Source: Halomonas sp. HAL1 (GTDB lineage Bacteria > Pseudomonadota > Gammaproteobacteria > Pseudomonadales > Halomonadaceae). From it: DNA of 64,000 bases. The translations under genes and the position numbers were made by a program. The stretch is taken from NCBI RefSeq assembly GCF_030544485.1, contig NZ_CP130610.1, positions 3,224,001 through 3,288,000 on the forward strand, written 5' to 3'. A model generated the notes under the pieces. It worked only from the letters and a program-made list of their open reading frames with translations, searched no databases and was not told the DNA's origin. Below, piece by piece: positions 1-8,574 of this stretch. Position 1 is the first letter of the stretch, and each line of letters opens with the position of its first letter.

Positions 1-2146
1 ACGCAATCAGCAGCAGTACAATAGACTCATACCAACGGTTGCGCGTAATCATGAAGCCCTGGGTCGCCGCGGCGAAAATCAGCATCGCGATGGTCGACAC
101 CACAAAGATCAGCACTCCCTGAAGGAAGGTCACATCGATGAGCAGCAGGTCGGTATTAAAGATGAACAGGAACGGCAGCGCTGCGGTACGAAGGCTGTAA
201 TAGAACGCCTGAAAGCCGGTTCGAATAGGGTCACCACCGGATACTGCCGCCGCCGCAAAGGACGCAAGCCCCACCGGCGGGGTAACGTCGGCCATGATGC
301 CGAAATAGAACACGAACAGGTGTACCGCAATCAACGGCACCAGCAAGCCATTTTCAGCGCCCAAGTTAACGATGACCGGCGCCAGTAGTGCCGAGACGAC
401 GATGTAGTTAGCCGTTGTAGGTAGCCCCATGCCGAGAATCAAACTAAGCACTGCGGTAAGCAGCAAGATCAGCATCAAGTTGCCCATGGCCAGCGTTTCC
501 ACCACCTCGGCTAGCACCAGGCCCACCCCGGTCTGCGAGACGGCACCGACGATAATACCGGCGGTAGCCGTCGCAATGCCGATGCCGATCATGTTGCGGG
601 CGCCGGTGACCAGGCCATTCCATAGATCCATCGCACCTTCACGCAGATCCGCACGCATATCGCTGCGTCCGCGAAAAATCGACGTGATCGGGCGCTGAGT
701 AAGAATGATAAAAATCATGAACACAGTGGCCCAGAACGCCGACAATCCTGGCGATAAGCGCTCCACCATCAGACACCAGACCAGCACAATCACCGGCAGG
801 ATGTACTGCAAGCCAACCAGCACCGTGGGCTTGGTTTGCGGCAGCGAATAAATCGGTTCGTTAGGATCATCGAGCTCAAGCTCGGGGTAACCGGCCGCCA
901 GCTTGAGCAGGGCGATATAAATAACCGTAAGCCCAACAGCCACCACCCAGGGCGTCGCCTCACCCAACACCGGCTTGAGCCAGCCAAGACCGTAATAGAC
1001 TGCCAACGCGGTGACCATCATCAGTAGCAAGCCACCAAGAAAACCGATCACTTTATTGACCAGCGGCTTAGGTGGATTGCTGCTTTGCAGCCCCTTCATA
1101 TTGGCTTTTAGGGCCTCAAGGTGAACGATATAGACCAGCGCGATATAGGAGATTAGCGCGGGCAGGAAAGCATGCTTAATCACTTCGACATAAGAAATAC
1201 CGACATACTCGACCATCAAGAAAGCGGCCGCCCCCATCACCGGCGGCATAATCTGTCCATTGACCGATGACGCCACTTCGACAGCACCCGCCTTTTCCGC
1301 GGAAAACCCAACACGTTTCATCATCGGCACCGTAAAGGTACCGGTGGTTACCACGTTAGCAATAGAGGACCCGGAAATCAGACCGGTCATGGCCGACGCC
1401 ACCACGGCGGCTTTCGCTGGCCCACCGCGATAGTGACCAAGCAGCGAAAACGCCACCTTGATAAAGTAATTGCCAGCGCCCGCCTTATCGAGCAGAGCAC
1501 CGAACAACACAAATAGGAATACGAAGCTGGTTGAGACGCCCAGCGCAATACCGAAGACCCCTTGAGTTGTTAACCACTGATGATTAATCAAACCAAAGAG
1601 ACTCACCCCACCATGGGAAAGAATCCCCGGCATCCAAGGGCCAGCCAAGCTATAGAGAAGAAAAACAGACGCCACAATCATTAACGGCGGGCCAAGCGCT
1701 CGACGTGTCGCCTCGAGCAACAGCAGTATCCCGGCTATACCAATAATAACGTCCTGCAGTATCGGTGCGCCGGGGCGTTGCGATAACTGCTCATAAAACA
1801 TGAACATGTAAGCGCCACAAAAGGCCGCCGCCGCCGCCAGTACCCAATCCTGGATCGGCACACGGTCTCGCGGCGAGCGCTTGAGTGCCGGATAGGCCAT
1901 ATACGCCAGGAACAACGCAAAGGCTAAATGAATAGAGCGGGCTTCCGTGGCACTAAACACGCCAAAGCCCAGAACGAAGGGCACTGGGGATGCAATCCAC
2001 AATTGAAAAAGGGACCACGCTGCCGCAATGCTTACCAAGAGCTTGCCGGGCATACCGGCCGGTTTGCGGGCTCCCGTATCGCTGGAGGCGACCATATCCT
2101 CCAAGTCTCCTCCGACTCCCGAAGGCCTGTTCTTATCTTCTGTCAT
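1..2146 (-). CDS. TRAP transporter fused permease, 4TM/12TM type (partial, 3' end outside window)
   Basis: Integral membrane permease of a TAXI-type TRAP transporter, which uses an ion gradient to import a substrate delivered by its periplasmic binding protein. Reading the minus strand from the ATG at 2146 gives an uninterrupted frame of about 715 codons to the left edge with no stop, so the C-terminus lies outside the window. It starts MTEDKNRPSG and is followed by many hydrophobic helices: a small DctQ-like part first, then a long DctM-like part with the family's typical stretches (KAAVVASAMTGLISGSSIAN, GLPTTANYIVVSALLAP, GIMADVTPPVGLA). An AGAAGG ribosome site precedes the ATG. It lies downstream of the TAXI binding-protein gene on the same strand. 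Substrate unknown; such systems often carry carboxylates or amino acids. Confidence 0.9.
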   Translation of the reverse strand, partial: MTEDKNRPSGVGGDLEDMVASSDTGARKPAGMPGKLLVSIAAAWSLFQLWIASPVPFVLGFGVFSATEARSIHLAFALFLAYMAYPALKRSPRDRVPIQDWVLAAAAAFCGAYMFMFYEQLSQRPGAPILQDVIIGIAGILLLLEATRRALGPPLMIVASVFLLYSLAGPWMPGILSHGGVSLFGLINHQWLTTQGVFGIALGVSTSFVFLFVLFGALLDKAGAGNYFIKVAFSLLGHYRGGPAKAAVVASAMTGLISGSSIANVVTTGTFTVPMMKRVGFSAEKAGAVEVASSVNGQIMPPVMGAAAFLMVEYVGISYVEVIKHAFLPALISYIALVYIVHLEALKANMKGLQSSNPPKPLVNKVIGFLGGLLLMMVTALAVYYGLGWLKPVLGEATPWVVAVGLTVIYIALLKLAAGYPELELDDPNEPIYSLPQTKPTVLVGLQYILPVIVLVWCLMVERLSPGLSAFWATVFMIFIILTQRPITSIFRGRSDMRADLREGAMDLWNGLVTGARNMIGIGIATATAGIIVGAVSQTGVGLVLAEVVETLAMGNLMLILLLTAVLSLILGMGLPTTANYIVVSALLAPVIVNLGAENGLLVPLIAVHLFVFYFGIMADVTPPVGLASFAAAAVSGGDPIRTGFQAFYYSLRTAALPFLFIFNTDLLLIDVTFLQGVLIFVVSTIAMLIFAAATQGFMITRNRWYESIVLLLIA

Positions 2147-2194
2147 ATGCCTGCCCTTCTCCGAGTCGATTGACGCATCATTGCCATATCGAAA

Positions 2195-2233
2195 TGCCCT
2201 ATCAACATTCTAAGTGCCCTATCAACATTCTAA
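2195..2233. repeat. Two adjacent copies of a 19-bp direct repeat
   Basis: TGCCCTATCAACATTCTAA occurs at 2195-2213 and again at 2215-2233, one base apart. It lies between the binding-protein gene and the permease gene of the TAXI operon, just upstream of the permease ribosome site on the transcribed strand. It may be a recent slippage duplication; a regulatory role is not shown. Confidence 0.85.
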
Positions 2234-2237
2234 ACCA

Positions 2238-2270
2238 AAATGCGCGGCACCCTGGGGTAACCGCGCATTT
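2238..2270 (-). terminator. Intercistronic hairpin between TAXI binding protein and permease genes
   Basis: AAATGCGCGG (2238-2247) pairs perfectly with CCGCGCATTT (2261-2270), with a further ACC/GGT pairing inside. On the minus strand it is followed by TGGTTT, a poor T-run. It starts 33 bp after the binding-protein stop. Likely a partial terminator or RNA-stabilising 3' end that lets the binding protein be made in excess over the permease. Confidence 0.6.
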
Positions 2271-2303
2271 CTTACTAAGGTAGCAACACCTCAGGCTGAA
2301 GGA

Positions 2304-3284
2304 TTACTCAATCCAGCCTTGCTCACGGTAGTAACGCGCCGCCCCATCATGCAACGGTGCGGAAAGGCCCTGAGTTACCATCTCTTCTGGAACTAGGTTC
2401 TCGAAAGCCGGATGCAGCTGCTTGAAACGATCAAAGTTATCAAAAACCGCTTTTACAGTCTGGTAGATAACTTCTTCGTCAGCTTCAGCAGTGGTGACAA
2501 ATGTCGCTGCTACACCGAAAGTTTCGACATCTTCGTCATTGCCGCGATACAGACCACCCGGAATAACCGATGCGGAGTAGTACGGGTATTCATCGATGAT
2601 GCCCTGAATGTCTTCGTCATTCAGCGGAATCAAACGAGCATCAACAGTGGTGGTCGCTTCTTGGATGGAACCATTGGGGTGACCAACGACATACACCATG
2701 GCATCGACGTTATTGTCGGAGAGTGCCGCTGCTTGCTCGGCCGCATCAAGCTGAGATGCCAAAGAGAAAGTATCTTCGGTCCAGCCCTTGGCGTCCATCA
2801 CCACTTCCATGGTGTTGCGCTGGCCTGAGCCTGGGTTACCGATATTGACGCGTTTGCCCTCCAAATCATCGAGTGTCTCGATGCCTGAATCAGCACGTGC
2901 AAGCAGGGTCAATGGCTCACCGTGGACACGGAACACAGCCCGCAGGTCCTCATAGGGCTCGCCTTCGAAATTCCCGGTACCATTGTAGGCTTGGTACTGA
3001 ACATCCGATTGAGCGACACCCATGTCCAATTCGCCGGACTTGATGCCATTGATATTGGCGACAGAACCACCGGTGGAAGGTGCGTTACACTTAATATCAG
3101 CGTCTTCAAGACGATTAACCAAACGACAGATCGACTGCCCTACGACGTAGTAAACGCCGGTTTGGCCACCGGTGCCGATGGTGATGAATTGCTCGTCATC
3201 CTGTGCCATCGCCGGAGAGGCGAAAGCAGCGGCGGCCAGTAGCGCACCGGAGAAAGCAGCGGTAGAAAACGTATGGCGTTTCAT
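2304..3284 (-). CDS. TAXI family TRAP transporter substrate-binding protein
   Basis: Periplasmic solute receptor that captures the substrate and hands it to the fused permease encoded next. 326 aa from the ATG at 3284. A GTG at 3290 is also in frame, but AGAGGTG overlaps it and is correctly spaced for the ATG. Residues 1-27 form a clear Sec signal peptide ending AMA, followed by mature QDDEQFITIGTGGQTGVYY, the hallmark TAXI N-terminus. A typical mid-protein DDLEGKRVNIGNPGSGQRNT segment follows. The length is normal for the family. It is the first gene of a two-gene operon with the permease; the upstream gap holds several repeats that could be regulatory. Substrate cannot be read from sequence. 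Confidence 0.93.
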   Translation of the reverse strand: MKRHTFSTAAFSGALLAAAAFASPAMAQDDEQFITIGTGGQTGVYYVVGQSICRLVNRLEDADIKCNAPSTGGSVANINGIKSGELDMGVAQSDVQYQAYNGTGNFEGEPYEDLRAVFRVHGEPLTLLARADSGIETLDDLEGKRVNIGNPGSGQRNTMEVVMDAKGWTEDTFSLASQLDAAEQAAALSDNNVDAMVYVVGHPNGSIQEATTTVDARLIPLNDEDIQGIIDEYPYYSASVIPGGLYRGNDEDVETFGVAATFVTTAEADEEVIYQTVKAVFDNFDRFKQLHPAFENLVPEEMVTQGLSAPLHDGAARYYREQGWIE

Positions 3285-3331
3285 GAACACACCTCTTTAT
3301 ATTGATGTTATGAGCACTACACGCTTTGGGC

Positions 3332-3359
3332 TCACCTAGTGAATTGTTCCCATAGGTGA
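3332..3359. promoter_or_regulatory. Inverted repeat upstream of TAXI gene, possible operator
   Basis: TCACCTA (3332-3338) and TAGGTGA (3353-3359) form perfect 7-bp arms separated by 14 bp, a spacing that puts both half sites on one DNA face. It lies about 50 bp upstream of the TAXI start. No regulator is encoded beside it, so the operator role is inference. Confidence 0.4.
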
Positions 3360-3380
3360 TTCTGCTCCAAAACGTTTTTC

Positions 3381-3428
3381 AAGACATTCTATTTTCAAGA
3401 CAAACTGTTTTTAAGACAATCTGTTACA
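3381..3428. repeat. Three direct repeats with exact 16-bp period (AAGACA...)
   Basis: AAGACATTCTATTTTC, AAGACAAACTGTTTTT and AAGACAATCTGTTACA start at 3381, 3397 and 3413. The AAGACA core is invariant and the tails are similar, which suggests iterated protein binding sites rather than simple sequence drift. It lies about 100 to 145 bp upstream of the TAXI start. Confidence 0.6.
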
Positions 3429-3457
3429 AGCACCCGTTGGATGCCTGCTAATACTAC

Positions 3458-3488
3458 TTTAGCGAAAAACTAAGCCTTTAGCGAAAAA
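3458..3488. repeat. Direct repeat pair TTTAGCGAAAAA
   Basis: TTTAGCGAAAAA occurs at 3458-3469 and at 3477-3488, start-to-start distance 19 bp (about two helical turns). It lies in the same upstream region of the TAXI operon as the other repeats. Confidence 0.55.
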
Positions 3489-3678
3489 AGCGTGCTTAAC
3501 GACATGCCGCAGTACCTATCGCTATTTAAAACGCATTTCAGCTTGGTAGATAGTAGTTTAGTGGTTGGTAACGTTTAGTAAGCGTTAATCCCTATACCGT
3601 TTTGGCATAGGGGATAAGGATATGCGCTGCTTGTTAGACATGAGCAATGCCTTGTGATCACTAATTTCTGAGCCCGCA

Positions 3679-4983
3679 TCAAATGTTATAGCCCAACACG
3701 GTAGGCAACCACAGCGCGATAGCGGGGAAAATAGCCACCAGCGCCAGCGCACACCCCATTGCCACCACAAACAGCAGCGCCCAGCCGAGCGTTTGCTCCA
3801 AGCGAATTTTGGCCACCTCGGTCGTCACCATCAAATTCACCGCCACCGGCGGGGTAAACTGGCCAATAGCAATGTTCATTGCCAATAGAATGCCGAACCA
3901 CACCGGGTTCCATTCAAAGTGCTGCATCACGGGTATCAAGATCGGCATCATAATCAGATAAATCGAGATCGCATCCAGCAGCATCCCGGCGACCAGCACC
4001 GCCAACATCACCAGAATAAGCAGCAGCACGCCGTTATCGGTCAGGCTAATGATCCACTCCGCCAAGTGGCGGAAGGTGCCCAGCATGGTGCCCGCCCAGG
4101 CAAAAATACCAGCCAGCGCGATAATCAGCATCACCACCCCCGAGATAATCGCCGCCTCGCCTAACAGCTCCCACAAATCGCGTAGCGACAGTTCACGAGT
4201 AAGAAAAAGCCCGACAATCGCGCCATAGGCCACCGCCACCACGGCGGCTTCAGTGGGTGTAAACAAGCCTGAACGCAAGCCGCCTAAAATCAGCACAGGA
4301 GCAAACAGCGCCGGTATCGCCTGCTTAAAAGTGGTTTTTACACTGAGTCGTTCGGCACCTTCTACTGGCGTGCCGCCCTCCCAACCGTAGTGTTTGGAAA
4401 CGATCATGGCAGGCACCAGCAGTGCTATCCCCGCCAACATGCCAGGAAACAGCCCCGCCGCAAACAGCGCCCGCAAATCAACACCGGGCACCACAATCGA
4501 GTAAAGAATCAGCGCCACAGACGGCGGAATCAGAATAGCGGTCGAGGCAGAGGCCGCAATCAGCGTGGCCGAAAACGGCTTGGGGTAGCCCGCTTTGGTC
4601 ATGCTGGGCAGCATCACCATCGCCACGGCCGCCGCATCGGCAGGGCCAGAGCCGCTCATGCCGCCCATAATCATACACACCAACACCGCGACCAGCGCCA
4701 AGCCGCCGTGGCGAGGACCAATCAGCGCCTGGGCAAAACGCACCAAGCGAAGCGCCACACCGGAACGCTCAAAGATAAGCCCGGTTAAAATGAATAACGG
4801 AATCGCAATCAAGGGGTACTTGGCGATGCTGTTATAGGTATTAGTGCCCAGGGTCGCCAGCATATCCGGCGACAAACCCAGCAAGATGCCGACAGCCCCG
4901 GAAAGCGCTAATGAAAACGCCACCGGCACACCCGCAATCAGCAAGCCTGCAAAGGCCAGAATCATCCAAACATCAGGACTCAT
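3679..4983 (-). CDS. dctM: TRAP transporter large permease DctM
   Basis: Large membrane subunit of a tripartite DctP-DctQ-DctM transporter; it forms the translocation path. 434 aa with about twelve hydrophobic segments. It shows typical DctM features: ALSGAVGILLG near the N-terminus, GGMSGSGPADAAAVAMVMLP around residues 107-126, GGLRSGLFTPTEAAVVAVAYG in the middle, and NIAIGQFTPPVAVNLMVTTEVA near the C-terminus. It overlaps the end of dctQ by 11 bp, so translational coupling is likely. It is the third gene of dctP-dctQ-dctM. Usual substrates are C4-dicarboxylates or related acids. Confidence 0.95.
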   Translation of the reverse strand: MSPDVWMILAFAGLLIAGVPVAFSLALSGAVGILLGLSPDMLATLGTNTYNSIAKYPLIAIPLFILTGLIFERSGVALRLVRFAQALIGPRHGGLALVAVLVCMIMGGMSGSGPADAAAVAMVMLPSMTKAGYPKPFSATLIAASASTAILIPPSVALILYSIVVPGVDLRALFAAGLFPGMLAGIALLVPAMIVSKHYGWEGGTPVEGAERLSVKTTFKQAIPALFAPVLILGGLRSGLFTPTEAAVVAVAYGAIVGLFLTRELSLRDLWELLGEAAIISGVVMLIIALAGIFAWAGTMLGTFRHLAEWIISLTDNGVLLLILVMLAVLVAGMLLDAISIYLIMMPILIPVMQHFEWNPVWFGILLAMNIAIGQFTPPVAVNLMVTTEVAKIRLEQTLGWALLFVVAMGCALALVAIFPAIALWLPTVLGYNI

Positions 4984-5452
4984 CGGTGAGCCTCCCCGTC
5001 AAACGGTCAGCGGTTTGCTGGAACAAGCGCCATAACATGGCCGCGGAAAGCATCGGCAACCAGACTAAATACCACCACTGAGGTAACCCCAGCCCCGGCG
5101 AAAGCGACTCCCACTGGTACTCCTGCCAAGCCAACTTGCCGCCATGCCAAGTGATCAAACCCAGCACAATGGCAACGCACAGCGCTTGAAAAAGGATTAA
5201 GGCACGGCGGTATTTAGGCGGCAAGGCACGCTCCAGAAAGCCAATACGGATATGGCGATTGCGCCGCAACGCCACCGAGGCCCCGGCAAACGTCAGCACT
5301 ACCAACAAAAACACCGAAAACTCCTCCGTAAATGAAAAAGAGCCACCGGTCAGATAGCGGGTAATGACATTACCCAGGCTGATCAATGAGATAATGATTA
5401 ACGCCAGCGCGCCCAGCCAGCGCTCGGGGCGTGCATCAGGAAAGCCTTTCAT
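4973..5452 (-). CDS. dctQ: TRAP transporter small permease DctQ
   Basis: Small four-helix membrane subunit that partners DctM. 159 aa, normal size. Hydrophobic segments fall near residues 13-32, 44-62, 84-103 and 126-145. The VALRRNRHIRIGFLERALPP loop is characteristic of the family. A GAGG ribosome site lies 6 nt before the ATG, immediately after the terminator-like hairpin that follows dctP. Its end overlaps dctM. Confidence 0.92.
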   Translation of the reverse strand: MKGFPDARPERWLGALALIIISLISLGNVITRYLTGGSFSFTEEFSVFLLVVLTFAGASVALRRNRHIRIGFLERALPPKYRRALILFQALCVAIVLGLITWHGGKLAWQEYQWESLSPGLGLPQWWYLVWLPMLSAAMLWRLFQQTADRLTGRLTDES

Positions 5453-5466
5453 GGCAGCCTCACAGC

Positions 5467-5497
5467 AAAAAACTCCCAGCCTTGAGGGCCGGGAGTT
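5467..5497 (-). terminator. Terminator-like hairpin between dctP and dctQ
   Basis: AACTCCC (5471-5477) pairs with GGGAGTT (5491-5497), with an inner GCC/GGC after one mismatch. On the minus strand the stem is followed by TTTTTT (5472-5467). It sits in the 61-bp gap after dctP, so some transcripts probably end here, giving more binding protein than membrane subunits. Confidence 0.7.
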
Positions 5498-5513
5498 AGA
5501 ACATCATAGGTAA

Positions 5514-6524
5514 TTAACGTGCGTCGATAGCCGTTTGTGCGGCGTTGACCACCTCTTCACCAATGCGCGGCGCCCATTTCTCATAAACGGACTGTGTCGC
5601 ATCGACAAACGCCTGGTACTGCTCATCAGAAAGCTTGGTCACCGTTACACCGCGCTCTTGAATCGCCGCTAAGCGTTCGCTCTCCTCTTCACGGGTCATG
5701 GCGATTTCCCACTCGCCAGCTTCCTTGGCGGTTTCACGCAGCATGGTTTGCTGCTCTTCATCCAGCGACTGCCATACCTGCTGATTGACGGCAAAAATCA
5801 GCGGATCATTCATGTAGTTCCAGAGCGTTAAGTGCGCCTGGCCCACTTGATCAATACGCGCTACGTCAAACACCGAAAGCGGATTTTCCTGGCCGTCCAC
5901 CGCGCCAGTCGTTAACGCTGGCTGAGCATCGGTCCAGCTCATTTGGGTGGGGTCGGCGCCCAGTGCAGAGAAGGTATCCTGGAACAGTGGCGAACCCACC
6001 ACACGAATTTTCAGACCGTCCAGGTCATCCGGCTGACTGATTGGCCCGCGTGAGTTGGAGACCTGACGGAAACCGTTTTCACCCCAGGCTAACGGGATAA
6101 CCCCACGTGATTCGATTGCTTCAAACACTAGCTCCCCCGCTTCACCACCGGTGACCGCATCCACGGCGGCTTCACCGGGAATGAAGAACGGTAAGGAGAA
6201 TAGATTGAGTTCCGGCACCTGGGGCGACCAGTTAATCGTCGAGCCCACAGCAGCGTCGATTAGCCCAGAACGCATAGCGGAAAATTCGCGGGTTTGGTCG
6301 CCGGAAACCAGTTGAGAGTTGGGGTAAACACGCAGCGTGAGTTCACCACCGCTGCGTTCCTCGACCAATTCTGCCCACTTCTCCGCCGCCTGACCCCAGG
6401 GGAAAGCGTCAGACAAAACGGTAGAAACCGAGAGTTCACGAGCTTGTGCTGATAGAGAAGCGGAAAGCAGTGCCGCACCGGCCAAGCCGGCAGTGAAACG
6501 AGCCATTGAGCGTTTCAGCGTCAT
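5514..6524 (-). CDS. dctP: TRAP transporter solute-binding protein DctP
   Basis: Periplasmic solute receptor of the DctPQM transporter. 336 aa from the ATG at 6524, chosen because AAGGATC precedes it and because the signal peptide (residues 1-28, ending AQA) begins there; a longer upstream frame lacks such support. The mature protein has DctP hallmarks: DAFPWGQAAEKWAELVEERSGG, the PNSQLVSGDQTREF stretch and GLKIRVVGSPLFQDTFSALG, which carries the arginine that usually binds the substrate carboxylate. It heads dctP-dctQ-dctM. The ligand is probably an organic acid. Confidence 0.94.
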   Translation of the reverse strand: MTLKRSMARFTAGLAGAALLSASLSAQARELSVSTVLSDAFPWGQAAEKWAELVEERSGGELTLRVYPNSQLVSGDQTREFSAMRSGLIDAAVGSTINWSPQVPELNLFSLPFFIPGEAAVDAVTGGEAGELVFEAIESRGVIPLAWGENGFRQVSNSRGPISQPDDLDGLKIRVVGSPLFQDTFSALGADPTQMSWTDAQPALTTGAVDGQENPLSVFDVARIDQVGQAHLTLWNYMNDPLIFAVNQQVWQSLDEEQQTMLRETAKEAGEWEIAMTREEESERLAAIQERGVTVTKLSDEQYQAFVDATQSVYEKWAPRIGEEVVNAAQTAIDAR

Positions 6525-6803
6525 AGTAGATCCTTTTTTATCGATTTTTATGGTGACTTTATTAGGAGGTCTATCACTGTATCGCCTAAATAACGGTGCG
6601 CATTGCGTGCATGTTGGCGATAAGCACTCCATTGTAGGTATTCTTGAGGGGAAGGAAAGCCATTCTATCGGCTATTAACGACCGACTTTCGGCGTGTATC
6701 ACAGCGGTGTGGAGCTACTAACACCAACGCCGTCATAGAAACGTCACGTATCCGTGTGGGCCAATCGGTTAGACTAAAACAGTTACCAATCAAGGAGTTT
6801 CCC

Positions 6804-7538
6804 ATGCAGATGCTGGCGCTTTACAGTATCAAGGGCGGCGTGGGCAAGACCGCTTCCGCCGTCAATCTCGCCGCTGAAGCGGCACGCGACGGCAAGCGAG
6901 TATTGCTGTGGGATATCGACCCCCAGGCAGCCACCACCTTCTACCTGCGTAGCAAACCCAAAGTGCGCGGTGGTGTCGACAAACTGGTCAAGGGCAAGGC
7001 CGACCTTGATCGGGCGATCCGCGAGACCGACATTGAGCGGCTCGACCTGCTGCCTGCGGCGCTGGGTTCACGCGATCTGGAAGCGTCGATGGAAACCCGC
7101 AAACCTAGTCGACTGCGCAAGATCCTCAAACCAGTAATGACCAGTTACGACCTGGTGATACTCGACTGCCCGCCGAGCCTGTCGGCACTCGCCGACCAGA
7201 TATTCTCCAGCGTCGATGCCCTACTGGTGCCGGTGGTGCCGACGACCCTGTCTTTGCGCACCCTCGAGCAACTGGACGGTCATCTTGACGCGGTCGAGCA
7301 GGCCTGCCCGATCTGGCCGTTCGTCACCCTCGCCGACCGCCGCAAAACCCTCCACCGCGAGGTGATGGAGAGTCTCAGCGAGCGCTGGCCGAGGCGCCTG
7401 TCCACGACCGTGCCAAACGCCAGTGCGGTCGAGCGCATGGGTGTCGAACGCGCGCCGGTCGGGCATTTCGCCCGCAGCAGTCCTGGCGGTCGCGCCTACA
7501 CCGCACTATGGCGAGAGATCGCGCAGCGTCTGCAATAA
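6804..7538 (+). CDS. Orphan ParA/MinD-like P-loop ATPase
   Basis: 244 aa, starting at the ATG at 6804 with AAGGAG seven bases upstream. It has the deviant Walker A KGGVGKT (residues 10-16), DIDPQA in the switch region and DCPPS as Walker B. These are the marks of ParA-type ATPases that position DNA or protein cargo. It is shorter than chromosomal ParA and no parB, tubulin-like or chemotaxis partner is adjacent. It stands alone between a divergent TRAP operon and an EamA exporter. Cargo unknown; a role in segregation of chromosome or plasmid is not supported by context. Confidence 0.85.
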   Translation: MQMLALYSIKGGVGKTASAVNLAAEAARDGKRVLLWDIDPQAATTFYLRSKPKVRGGVDKLVKGKADLDRAIRETDIERLDLLPAALGSRDLEASMETRKPSRLRKILKPVMTSYDLVILDCPPSLSALADQIFSSVDALLVPVVPTTLSLRTLEQLDGHLDAVEQACPIWPFVTLADRRKTLHREVMESLSERWPRRLSTTVPNASAVERMGVERAPVGHFARSSPGGRAYTALWREIAQRLQ

Positions 7539-7713
7539 CCTGGATGTCTCGCTCCTGGGTGTGGCGATGACGATCGAACTTACAACACATCCGCACCCTA
7601 AAAGCAGCAAATTTGTCAGTTAGCAGCGGCAGGACTCAGCACTACCCCGTTATTTTTGTAGAGAAGCAAACTGGTACAATGGCTATCGTTTCCATCTACT
7701 AACGGACATCAAC

Positions 7714-8574
7714 GTGCCCCTACGCGACCTGCTGCTTGGCCTATTTGTTATCGTCATTTGGGCGCTGAATATCATTGTGATCAAGGTCGGTGTGGTGGAG
7801 CTGCCGCCGCTGTTGATGACCACGCTGCGCTTTATGCTGGTCGCGGCGCTGCTGGTGCCCTTCTACCCGGTAGCGCGGGCACAGCTGCCGTTTTTGCTGC
7901 TGTTATCCATCACCTTCGGCAGTCTCCACTTTGCCCTGCTATTTATTGGCTTGGGGCAGGCCGAAGCAGGCACGGGGGCGCTGTTGGTACAAATGGGTAC
8001 GCCTTTTGCGACGCTGCTAGCCGTGGTATTTCTTAAAGAGAAGCTGGGACCCAAACGTATCGCGGGGCTGCTACTCTCGTTTGCCGGAGTGATCGTGCTC
8101 GCCGGAGGGCCCACACTGCCTTCGCCTCTGCCGCTCAGTATTTTATTGATGAGCGCTCTCGGTTGGGCGGTATCGCAGCTATTGATTAAACGTGGCCCAC
8201 CCATCGCCCCCTTAGCGCTTGCAGGTTGGGTGGCGCTATTTGCAGTGCCCCAGGTAGCGCTGGGCTCGTGGCTGTTTGAAAGCGGTCAGTGGCAGGCGAT
8301 GCGGCAGGCAAGCTGGGTAGGCTGGGGGGCGATGGTGTACACCGCGGTCATGTCATCGATTGTGGCTTACGGGATTTGGTACGCGCTGTTGCGCCGCCAT
8401 CCGGTTAATCGCGTAGTACCCATGACGCTGCTCGTACCGGTATTGGCGGTCGGCCTAGGCGCGCTATTGATGGGCGACAGCCTAGGCTTTCATAAACTGG
8501 TGGGCGGTGGCTTAGTAGTCGCGGGTATCGCTCTGATTGTGCTGAAGTTTCGCCGCAACCCTCGCCCCGCTTAA
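7714..8574 (+). CDS. EamA/DMT family transporter
   Basis: Inner-membrane drug/metabolite-type transporter, probably an exporter of amino acids or related metabolites. 286 aa with about ten hydrophobic helices and two EamA repeats; the VVFLKEKLGPKRIAGLLLSF segment around residues 107-126 is typical of the end of the first repeat. It starts with GTG at 7714; the ribosome site (ACGGA) is weak. Its TAA stop shares bases with the stop of the convergent DUF192 gene (TTAA at 8571-8574). Substrate unknown. Confidence 0.9.
   Translation: MPLRDLLLGLFVIVIWALNIIVIKVGVVELPPLLMTTLRFMLVAALLVPFYPVARAQLPFLLLLSITFGSLHFALLFIGLGQAEAGTGALLVQMGTPFATLLAVVFLKEKLGPKRIAGLLLSFAGVIVLAGGPTLPSPLPLSILLMSALGWAVSQLLIKRGPPIAPLALAGWVALFAVPQVALGSWLFESGQWQAMRQASWVGWGAMVYTAVMSSIVAYGIWYALLRRHPVNRVVPMTLLVPVLAVGLGALLMGDSLGFHKLVGGGLVVAGIALIVLKFRRNPRPA

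Larger units (their letters stand above)
3285..3678. other. 394-bp intergenic region with several repeats
   Basis: No credible gene here. It is the upstream region of the TAXI operon (minus) and the downstream region of dctM (minus). It contains an inverted repeat (3332-3359), three 16-bp direct repeats (3381-3428), a 12-bp pair (3458-3488) and an imperfect hairpin (3588-3615) in which ATCCCTATACC faces GGCATAGGGGAT. The hairpin lies about 65 bp after the dctM stop and may end that transcript, although no strong T-run follows it. Confidence 0.7.

Noticed and set aside
130..2396. Many short frames on both strands over the first 2.1 kb
   Set aside because: They are shadows of one long minus-strand TRAP permease frame that is open from 2146 to the left edge; its reading shows continuous transmembrane sequence.
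4390..4788. 132-codon plus-strand frame opposite dctM
   Set aside because: It is His/Gln/Arg-rich and antisense to a clear DctM gene; typical mirror frame of a transporter gene.
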